This document shows positions 37,930 through 43,693 of a DNA stretch of 43,693 bases, piece after piece (positions within the stretch are counted from its first letter, which is position 1; every line of letters begins with the position of its first letter). The stretch is from Acidimicrobiales bacterium. Lineage in GTDB: Bacteria > Actinomycetota > Acidimicrobiia > Acidimicrobiales > UBA8190. The notes beneath the pieces are model-generated. The model saw only the letters and a list, made by a program, of their open reading frames with translations, made no database searches and was not told the origin of the DNA. Made by a program: the position numbers and the translations under genes. The stretch is taken from contig DATKSK010000067.1 in the NCBI GenBank assembly GCA_035531755.1, positions 1-43,693 of the forward strand, given 5' to 3'.

Positions 37930-37990
37930 GCAGCACCGGGCCGGTACCGGAACGGGCCGATGGAGCCCGCGACACCCCCGGGGCCTGATC

Positions 37991-38188
37991 GTGCCCTGGT
38001 GCGACACCTGTGACCGCATGATCGAGGACGACGACCTCACCGACGACGGCGAGTGCCCCGAGTGCGGCGAGGATCTGGCGGGTCGCCGGCCGATCCCGTG
38101 GCACCTGAAGCTCATGATCGGCGTCACCGCCGTCTACCTGGGCTGGCGGGCGTTCCAGGGCATCACCTGGCTCCTCCATCACGCCTGA
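37991..38188 (+). CDS. Small zinc-ribbon membrane protein
   Basis: This 65-residue protein has two Cys pairs (CDTC and CPEC) about 20 residues apart that would bind one zinc. One transmembrane helix (about 41-62, LMIGVTAVYLGWRAFQGITWLL) follows. It begins with GTG 37991, 61 bp after der ends. A 20-codon frame (37926-37988) bridges the gap, overlapping the der stop as ATGA, and could hand ribosomes on. No function is known to me; small zinc-ribbon membrane proteins of this form are common in actinobacteria. Confidence 0.72.
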   Translation: MPWCDTCDRMIEDDDLTDDGECPECGEDLAGRRPIPWHLKLMIGVTAVYLGWRAFQGITWLLHHA

Positions 38189-38202
38189 CGGCGCAAGCCG
38201 TC

Positions 38203-38208
38203 TAGACT
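38203..38208 (+). promoter_or_regulatory. -10 element for tRNA-Pro
   Basis: TAGACT lies 15 nt before the tRNA. I see no -35 at proper spacing. Confidence 0.45.
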
Positions 38209-38223
38209 GCCGCGTTGCATCAA

Positions 38224-38298
38224 CGGGCTGTGGCGCAGCTTGGTTAGCGCGCTTGACTGGGGGTCAAGAGGTCGCGAGTTCAAATCTCGCCAGCCCGA
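38224..38298 (+). tRNA. tRNA-Pro (anticodon GGG)
   Basis: The cloverleaf folds cleanly. The acceptor stem is CGGGCTG/CAGCCCG, with discriminator A at 38298. The D-arm is GCGC...GCGC. The anticodon stem CTTGA/TCAAG encloses the loop CTGGGGG, giving anticodon GGG. The T-arm is GCGAG-TTCAAAT-CTCGC. CCA is not encoded. The two classic tRNA-derived false reading frames overlap it. It marks the boundary after which the DNA becomes less GC-biased. Confidence 0.95.
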
Positions 38299-38640
38299 CG
38301 CAAAGCCCCAGACCAGTGGGCGGGACTCTCAGGCTCGGCCGGGTTCCGCTCTCCTGCGTGCCGCGCCGCGGCCAAAGGCGGTTGATGCAGCGGGAAGGAA
38401 CTGTACCGACCGGGGCCCGCCTGATCGAGGTGGACGGGCCCCTCGTTGCCAGCGGCAGCCGGCATCGGCACGGCCCATCCCCATTCCCGAAACGGCCCCT
38501 CGGCGGGCGCCCGGCAAGCCACGCCCCGTCAGGACCAAGCGTGAGTGTCGAAGGTCGCTTCAGCGGAGCCCACAACGTGCCGAAGACCGAGTCAACCGTC
38601 ATTGACGGCGTTTCACGGGTGAGGAACCGAGGATTGGACC
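38299..38640. other. 342-bp region between tRNA-Pro and the HDOD gene
   Basis: No convincing gene is present. An 8-bp stem GGGGCCCG/CGGGCCCC (38412-38419 with 38435-38442) could end the tRNA transcript, though no T-run follows. TTGACG (38602-38607) and GAGGAT (38629-38634) could form a poor promoter for the HDOD gene, with a 21-nt spacer that is long. Confidence 0.4.
38412..38442. terminator. GC-rich hairpin downstream of tRNA-Pro
   Basis: GGGGCCCG pairs perfectly with CGGGCCCC across a 15-nt loop. No T-tract follows, so intrinsic termination is only possible, not established. Confidence 0.3.
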
Positions 38641-39867
38641 ATGCCGGCTCTCGATGTCGTGGTAGGTCGTCAACCGATCTTCGACCGCGACCGTTCTGTG
38701 TTCGGCTATGAGCTGCTCTTCCGGACGCTTGGTGGTCCGACGGCGGCGGAATCTGCCGGTAGCCTCGGTGACCAGATGACGGCCGACGTGATCTTCAACT
38801 CGGTCAGCATCGGCCTCGATCGCCTGGTGGGAGACAAGACGCTCTTCTGCAACGCCAGCCGGGGGGTCCTCACCGGCGTGGTGCCGATCCTGCTCCCGCC
38901 TCGGCAAACCGTCGTTGAGATCGTCGAAACCGTGGTTGCGCATGAGGAAGTGCTCGCCGGATGCGCCCGCTTGCGCGATGAAGGTTTCACGCTAGCCCTC
39001 GATGACGTGACGAGTCTGGCGGACATAGAGCGGTTCGCAGATCTCGTGTCAATAGTGAAGATCGACCTTCGGGACACTGAACCGGCGGATCTTCCTCATC
39101 TCGTTGAGCACTGTCGGCGACTTGATGTAGCTCTGGTGGCGGAGAAGGTCGAAACCACCGACGAGTTCAACCATTGTGAAGCGTTGGGTTTCGACTATTT
39201 CCAGGGTTACCTTCTGGCGCGGCCCTCCGAAGTTGCCGGACGCGCCCTGGACCCCGGGCGTGTGGCGCAACTGCGTCTAGCAGCGCATCTTCTTGACCGT
39301 GAGTGCCCGATGGCGGAACTCGAAGACATCGTTCGGAGGGACCCGGCCATGACGCTTCAGCTGCTCCAGCTGGCGGGCATGGGGGCTGCCGGGGGGATGC
39401 GGAGGACCGTCCAGACCGTGCGAGAGGCGCTCGTTCTCGTCGGCTGGCGTCGGCTCCAGAGTTGGGTGTCGCTGCTGCTCATCGGTGGGAAGGGGCAGGC
39501 ATCGGACGAGGAGCTCACGACGGCATTGACCCGGGCCCGCACGTGCGAGTTGGTGGCCGAGACCGTCGACCGGTCGCTGTCAGCGACGGCCTTCACCGCA
39601 GGGCTTCTCGCCAGCTTCGACGTTCTGCTCGGTGTTCCGCTCGAGGACATCTTGCGCGATCTTCCTCTTGACGACGGTCTCCGCCGGGCGATCCTGGACG
39701 CAGAGGGAACGCTGGGCCGGTTGGTGGCGGACGTGGCGGACTTCCAGGTTGGTCGATCCGAGGATGCCGTCCGGAGCGGGTTCGAGGACTCGACCCTGTC
39801 GTCGGCAGCGCTCAAAGGCCTCATGTGGGCGGTCGAGATGACCTCAACGTTGGCTGTCGCCAGTTGA
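38641..39867 (+). CDS. HDOD domain protein with degenerate EAL domain
   Basis: This 408-residue protein pairs an EAL-like domain (about residues 1-200) with an HDOD domain (about 200-395). EAL is YELLFR here. FCNAS, VVEIVE, LALDDV, VKIDL, VAEKVE and FQGYLL match the expected positions. The DFGTG loop after the DD pair is replaced by VTSLAD, which is usually linked to loss of c-di-GMP hydrolysis. The HDOD part is recognised by PMAELEDIVRRDPAMTLQLLQLA. It probably relays a signal rather than cleaving a nucleotide. Base and codon use are less GC-biased than the genes before the tRNA. Confidence 0.85.
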   Translation: MPALDVVVGRQPIFDRDRSVFGYELLFRTLGGPTAAESAGSLGDQMTADVIFNSVSIGLDRLVGDKTLFCNASRGVLTGVVPILLPPRQTVVEIVETVVAHEEVLAGCARLRDEGFTLALDDVTSLADIERFADLVSIVKIDLRDTEPADLPHLVEHCRRLDVALVAEKVETTDEFNHCEALGFDYFQGYLLARPSEVAGRALDPGRVAQLRLAAHLLDRECPMAELEDIVRRDPAMTLQLLQLAGMGAAGGMRRTVQTVREALVLVGWRRLQSWVSLLLIGGKGQASDEELTTALTRARTCELVAETVDRSLSATAFTAGLLASFDVLLGVPLEDILRDLPLDDGLRRAILDAEGTLGRLVADVADFQVGRSEDAVRSGFEDSTLSSAALKGLMWAVEMTSTLAVAS

Positions 39868-40108
39868 CGATGCGAGCGGGTGTCGCCCACCTCAACGCAA
39901 CTGGCCTGATCCTGCTCCTCGTGCATCCCCACAGGTCCGGGGGTAGCGAGCTCGGCAGTCGTTCACACCGGTCCAGTTGGCGCGGCGTTCCAGTGGGCGA
40001 CTCACAACGCTCCGTGAAACTCTCCCCATGGTTACGAATCCCGGCGCTGAAACGATCAGCAGTCGAAGGTGTCGGCATCGCTACCCCTAAGCACGTCGAC
40101 GGCCTGGA

Positions 40109-41668
40109 TTAGGGGGTCGTGACACGTCCGATGGTGTCGCTGCCGAAGTTCGTGAACCACAGGGCGCCGTCAGGGCCCGCCGTGATCGAAGTCGGGTCGT
40201 AGACGCCCGGGGCGGTATAGGTGGTGACGACTCCCGCAGTTGTGATCCGGCCGATCGATCCGATCTCATTTGGCAGAGAGGATGGAGAGTATGGGATGCC
40301 CTCGGTGAACCACACGGCTCCGTCAGAGCCAGCGGCAATACCTCCATCAATGCCACTTATGGGGTCGATGTTCGGCCCGCTATAGAAGTTGGTAAAGACA
40401 CCGGCAGTCGTGATTCGCCCAATGGCACTGTTCCCGCTCGGGTAATAGGCGTCTATGAACCACAGGGCACCATCAGGCCCGACCGTGATGTCGTCGGGGT
40501 TGCCACCACTGGGGTCAGGATATGTTGTCACTACCCCTGTTGTCGTAATCCGTCCGATGAAACCAGTCGCCGGGTTGTAGTTCGCATGCGCGAACCACAG
40601 GTTGCCATCAGGCCCGACGATGAGGTTGGAGTCAGAACCGGCAAAACTCGGGATGACGTGAGTAGTGATGAGTCCAGCGGTCGTTATTCGCCCTACGTAG
40701 GAGGCCCCTCCACTTGCGGGAGGAAACGAGCCGAAGAACCACAGAGCCCCGTCGGGCCCGGCGGTGATGTCTGCCACACGACCATTGGTTGGATAGACCG
40801 TGACCGTCCCCGAAGTCGCAATACGCCCGATGGCATCGCTGATGTCGCTCGTGAACCACAGGGCGCCGTCTGGACCGGCCGTGATGCTCGTCGCGGAGTC
40901 GTCCCGCCCGCTGTACAAGGTGACCGCGCCCGAGGTGGTCATCCGTCCGATGGAGCCGTTGTTGACGAACCACAGGGCACCGTCGGAGCCACTGACGATG
41001 GCACTCGGGTCATAGACCCCACCGCAGTTGGGTCCGGTGCCGATCCGGTAGATGGCGATGGGGCCGCCCCCGGGGCCACATGGTGGACCCATCGTGATGG
41101 TTCCCGTGACCGTCGCTGACTTGAGGCCTCGGCGGCTTGCGCATGCCGAGGCCAGCGTGGGGGGAATGTTGAGGCTAACGCTTGCTGCGCCAACGAAGCT
41201 GCCCTTTCCGTTGGCTCCGACGCTGTTGTTGACCACATGGCTAGGTCGAAACGACGTGGGGACATGATCGTAAAAGCCGCGCCATGTGGCAATCCCCGTG
41301 ATAGGTGCACCCGGCGCTGAAAGCGTGGCGCACCTCAAGGGGCTGTGCGCAAAGAATCCTCTGAAGTGCCCGTCGGTGACCTGCGCCAATGACAATGTGT
41401 ACGCGGCGCCTCCCTCGGTGCAGCCGGAGAGCGACGCCGACATCCTGGACTGGTGGGAGCCACCGCCCGAATCTGTGATCGGTGGGGAAAACTTCACCGA
41501 TGCCACAAATGTACAACCCACCGATGTTGCGGCCCAGTGCTTTGGGGCCGCTGAAGCGGGCGAGGGCGTCAGTCCGAGGAGTGGAACGCCAACTGCCAAG
41601 ACAGCCATCAACCGGCCAATACCCATGCGGGGTCCGGTTGCAGACCTATTGCGCCATGGACGGAGCAT
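40109..41668 (-). CDS. Secreted seven-bladed beta-propeller protein (virginiamycin B lyase-like repeats)
   Basis: This 519-residue protein has a signal peptide (about 1-41, ending PSPASA). An N-terminal Cys-containing domain follows (about 42-195). Then come seven repeats of the form G[PS]DGALWF about 40 residues apart, each with an IGRI/ITTAGV strand; seven is a complete propeller. Vgb lyases use two His and one Glu near the end of the propeller to linearise streptogramins. I see no matching His pair in the last blades, so an antibiotic lyase role is unlikely. ATG 41668 has GGAGGTGGG upstream, the best ribosome binding site in this part. Codon use is less GC-biased than in the core genes. 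Confidence 0.82.
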   Translation of the reverse strand: MLRPWRNRSATGPRMGIGRLMAVLAVGVPLLGLTPSPASAAPKHWAATSVGCTFVASVKFSPPITDSGGGSHQSRMSASLSGCTEGGAAYTLSLAQVTDGHFRGFFAHSPLRCATLSAPGAPITGIATWRGFYDHVPTSFRPSHVVNNSVGANGKGSFVGAASVSLNIPPTLASACASRRGLKSATVTGTITMGPPCGPGGGPIAIYRIGTGPNCGGVYDPSAIVSGSDGALWFVNNGSIGRMTTSGAVTLYSGRDDSATSITAGPDGALWFTSDISDAIGRIATSGTVTVYPTNGRVADITAGPDGALWFFGSFPPASGGASYVGRITTAGLITTHVIPSFAGSDSNLIVGPDGNLWFAHANYNPATGFIGRITTTGVVTTYPDPSGGNPDDITVGPDGALWFIDAYYPSGNSAIGRITTAGVFTNFYSGPNIDPISGIDGGIAAGSDGAVWFTEGIPYSPSSLPNEIGSIGRITTAGVVTTYTAPGVYDPTSITAGPDGALWFTNFGSDTIGRVTTP

Positions 41669-41923
41669 GATCCCACCTCCGCACGCTCGTTCTGGCCGAA
41701 CTGTAGTCACACGGACCGTCACATGCCTGGCCGTCAAATGTCTGGGTCGAGGAATGGGATGGATTACTTGGTCGATCCTGACCTCCAATGGCTCATCCGG
41801 TTCGTGCCAGCACCCCGACCTGGGGCCACCCTGAGCGATTACGGCGGCCCCCTTTAGCGATCCTGAGTGGCCTGGCTGGCACGGCCGCTCTGGAAGACCC
41901 ACTTCAACGCCCGAGCCGTGAGA

Positions 41924-41929
41924 TACCCT
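41924..41929 (+). promoter_or_regulatory. -10 element of leaderless promoter for the GT2 gene
   Basis: TACCCT ends 7 nt before ATG 41937. Confidence 0.5.
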
Positions 41930-41936
41930 CGACGAC

Positions 41937-42884
41937 ATGAAGGTCGTGATCATGATCCCGTGCCTCAACGAGGAGCATACGCTTCCGCTGGTCCTCGAGA
42001 CGATCCCGAAGAGGATCGAAGGCATCGATGAGATAGACGTGCTCATCATCGACGATGGGTCGACAGACAACACAGTCGCGGTCGCCAAGCGGCTTGGCGT
42101 GACTGAGTTCGTGCACCATCCCCAAAACCGTGGCCTCGCACACTCTCTGCGCGACGGGATTCAACGAGCGCTCGAATTGGGCGCGGACATCTTGGTCCTG
42201 ACCGACGGTGACAATCAGTATCCACAAGAGCGCATCCCGGACCTGATTCGCCCCATCATGAAGGGAGAGGTGGACACGGTCATCGCCGATCGACAAGTTC
42301 AGACCATTGAGCACTTCTCTCCGATGAAGAAGTTCCTGCAGAGGTTCGGCACCGGGGTGATGAATCTGGCGGCGGGAACGCACCTGCCTGATGGAACCAG
42401 TGGCTTTCGGGCGTATTCCAAGGAAGCAGCGATCAAGCTCAACCTCATCGGGCGTTTCAACTTCGCGGCAGAGACGACGATCCAGGCGGCGAACAAGAGA
42501 CTGGCGTTCGCGACCATCACGATCGAAACCAATCCCAAGACTCGTGAGTCACGGCTCTTCAAGTCATCCTGGGAACACGTGAGAAAGAGCATGGTTGCCA
42601 TGCTCAACAGCTTCACGATGTACAGGCCGTACACGGTGTTCCTCGGCATCGGAGGAGCGTTTTTCATCCTCGGCATCATTCCGTTCGCTCACTATTTGTA
42701 CCTGGTGCTCACGGTGAAGAATCCCAACGGGGCCCATCACCTACAATCGCTTGTCATCGGGGCGGTGCTGCTGAACGTGTCGTTTGTCTCCGTGACTCTG
42801 GGCATCGTCGCAAACCTCATTCGCATCAATCGATCGCTACTCGAAGATACCCTGGAAGTCATCAAGCGCGACCTTTACAAGTGA
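41937..42884 (+). CDS. Family 2 glycosyltransferase, DPM1/GtrB-like, with C-terminal membrane helices
   Basis: This 315-residue enzyme should transfer a sugar from a nucleotide sugar to a polyprenyl phosphate. The GT-A domain starts MKVVIMIPCLNEEHTLP and has IDDGSTDNT, the metal-binding TDGDNQYP and the HLPDGTSGFRAYSKEA acceptor region. Two hydrophobic segments follow (about 235-262 and 280-300), as in GtrB-type enzymes. The acceptor and donor are not readable. A TACCCT hexamer lies 7 nt before ATG 41937. It is divergent from the propeller gene. Confidence 0.9.
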   Translation: MKVVIMIPCLNEEHTLPLVLETIPKRIEGIDEIDVLIIDDGSTDNTVAVAKRLGVTEFVHHPQNRGLAHSLRDGIQRALELGADILVLTDGDNQYPQERIPDLIRPIMKGEVDTVIADRQVQTIEHFSPMKKFLQRFGTGVMNLAAGTHLPDGTSGFRAYSKEAAIKLNLIGRFNFAAETTIQAANKRLAFATITIETNPKTRESRLFKSSWEHVRKSMVAMLNSFTMYRPYTVFLGIGGAFFILGIIPFAHYLYLVLTVKNPNGAHHLQSLVIGAVLLNVSFVSVTLGIVANLIRINRSLLEDTLEVIKRDLYK

Positions 42885-43018
42885 TCGTTGGTACCGGTTG
42901 GTCGACGCGAAAGGACCCATGAATCGAACAACTCTCGGGCGACAACGTTTGTGCTACCGCTTCAGGAGATCACCAGGAGCGGCGCCGGTCGGTTCGCTCG
43001 AGTAGGACCCGCCGATGA

Positions 43019-43240
43019 GCGCGGGGGAGTGCTCGAGCTTACGCGAGCCACCACCTGAAGCTCGCTGGCCGCAGCGACACGCTCTTCTCCGACGACGCGC
43101 TTGACCGCATCCACCAGGCCTCCCGGGTCCTGCGCCGGGCGGTCGACAACCTCGCGCGCCAGTCGCTCGTCGCCGCGTTCGCGAACCGCGGCGCGTGCCG
43201 TCAGCAGTACGGCCCGAAGCCCGGGTCGACGTGGGCCTGA
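43019..43240 (+). pseudogene. Probable gene remnant (C-terminal fragment)
   Basis: A frame runs from a TGA at 43016 to TGA 43238-43240 with no normal start. It encodes a helical stretch including SDDALDRIHQASRVLRRAVD and ends QQYGPKPGSTWA. The amino-acid use looks protein-like. I do not recognise the family. It may be the remains of a mobile or accessory gene, or chance coding in GC-rich DNA. Confidence 0.3.
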
Positions 43241-43361
43241 CCGGGGGGCTGGGCCTGGCCGACCCGGGCTTCGGACGATCAGTTGCCGTGGACGCGCCCT
43301 GGAGGGCAGCGGTCGTGGCCCGCGACAGTGGCCGTGCGCTCCGCCGCTCCTACCACGGGGC

Positions 43362-43408
43362 GCTGAGCCCGCGGGTCTCAGGTGTTGCCTGCGGCCCGCG
43401 GGCTCAGC
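43362..43408 (-). terminator. 14-bp perfect inverted repeat downstream of the exported-protein gene
   Basis: GCTGAGCCCGCGGG pairs with CCCGCGGGCTCAGC across a 19-nt loop. It starts 15 bp past the stop of the - strand gene ending at 43423, the position expected for a terminator. No T-tract is present. Confidence 0.5.
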
Positions 43409-43422
43409 ACCCGCACGTCGAC

Positions 43423-43693
43423 CTACAGCGTGGCGTTCCCACCGAAGGCGACGGCGTCCAGCCCGGTGCCCGAGCAGGCCGACCCCAGGTTCGAGGCGGT
43501 GTCACGGCTGTCGAGGGTGGCCGTCCCCGTGGTCGTGGCGAAGGACCCGGCCACGGTGATGCCGCTGTAGGAGATCTCGACCTTCCCGTTGGCGAGCGTG
43601 GTGAGCGTCCCGGTGCTCGTGTCCGACAGGGTGGAGCCGGCGACCCTCGACGGAGGCGTCCACCGCACGCCGATGCCGCCGAGCGCCGGTGTC
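43423..43693 (-). CDS. C-terminal part of an exported or surface protein (partial)
   Basis: The frame is open through the right edge and ends at TAG (43423-43425), giving about 89 residues. The visible sequence is Thr/Ser/Gly/Ala-rich with alternating hydrophobic residues (GTLTTLANGKVEISYSG, FATTTGTATLDS), like a beta-rich extracellular domain. Two residues of Cys/Ser spacing near the end (GSACSGTG) may hold a disulfide partner upstream. The N-terminus lies outside the window, so no signal peptide can be checked. The family is not recognised. Confidence 0.55.
   Translation of the reverse strand, partial: TPALGGIGVRWTPPSRVAGSTLSDTSTGTLTTLANGKVEISYSGITVAGSFATTTGTATLDSRDTASNLGSACSGTGLDAVAFGGNATL

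Larger units (their letters stand above)
42885..43422. other. 538-bp non-coding or decayed region after the GT2 gene
   Basis: No intact gene is visible. A frame without a start codon lies at 43019-43240 (listed separately), and a long inverted repeat lies at 43362-43408. The first 130 bp are less GC-rich with no feature. Confidence 0.5.

Noticed and set aside
37926-37988. 20-codon frame overlapping the der stop (ATGA) and ending 2 bp before the zinc-ribbon gene
   Set aside because: The position is suggestive of coupling, but the peptide has no recognisable feature and could be chance, so it is not listed as a gene.
38224-38298. Phage or integrative element attachment site at the tRNA-Pro 3' end
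   Set aside because: No downstream copy of the tRNA 3' end and no integrase were found in the window.
38240-38711. Reading frames across tRNA-Pro on both strands (one ends FELATS, another contains REFKSRQPD)
   Set aside because: These are the well-known false proteins produced by translating tRNA genes. The overlapping cloverleaf explains them.
40109-41668. Streptogramin resistance (virginiamycin B lyase)
   Set aside because: Only the propeller repeats match. The catalytic residues were not seen, and the protein carries a signal peptide and an extra domain.

Overview
The window is GC-rich, densely packed bacterial DNA of actinobacterial type. The evidence is gene order, codon bias, a Gram-positive/actinobacterial LexA box (CGAAC-N4-GTTCG), and many start codons preceded at a fixed 6-8 nt by a TANNNT hexamer, as in leaderless transcripts. 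The block HAD phosphatase - small coiled-coil protein - tlyA - nadK - recN - pyrG - NUDIX - xerD, then scpA - scpB - rluB - cmk - der, follows the order I recall for Mycobacterium tuberculosis Rv1692-Rv1713. A deep actinobacterial lineage such as Acidimicrobiia is my best guess, but the class cannot be fixed from sequence alone. Layout: 1-6.6 kb holds the 3' end of an unrecognised gene, a GT-C-like membrane protein, a flavodoxin-fold protein, a DHA2 drug/proton antiporter and a membrane-anchored protein with an N,N-dimethylformamidase-like domain. At 6.65 kb an SOS box controls an Rv2578c-type radical SAM gene, followed by a stand-alone TrpB2. From 9.3 to 18.6 kb is the conserved + strand block (HAD, phasin/H1-like protein, TlyA, NAD kinase, RecN, CTP synthase, NUDIX, XerD, TraR/DksA zinc finger, site-2 protease). 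From 18.7 to 26.3 kb trpS is divergent from an overlapping operon for chromosome segregation (scpAB), rRNA pseudouridylation (rluB), aromatic amino acids (aroH, tyrA, aroA), CMP kinase and an acyltransferase. From 26.3 to 28.6 kb two divergent secreted proteins (RTX-like; Cys-rich plus Ig-like) flank a tandem repeat. From 28.6 to 34.9 kb the - strand carries YfhO-like, HD-domain, MFS and IspH genes. From 35.0 to 38.2 kb are a PDZ/radical SAM/DUF512 protein, Der and a zinc-ribbon peptide. A tRNA-Pro(GGG) lies at 38.2 kb. After it the DNA is visibly less GC-biased, gaps are larger, and the genes are accessory: HDOD signalling protein, secreted seven-bladed propeller, GT2 glycosyltransferase, a probable gene remnant and the end of an exported protein. 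How the genes work together: the core is housekeeping (DNA repair/SOS, chromosome dimer resolution and condensation, nucleotide and aromatic synthesis, ribosome maturation, isoprenoids), mostly in tightly overlapping operons. The most notable regulatory signals are the SOS operator fused to a leaderless promoter, and a short leaderless reading frame of 7 or 13 codons that ends on the pyrG start codon. The most unusual proteins are the two-helix-anchored dimethylformamidase-like protein and the secreted Cys-rich/Ig-like protein.
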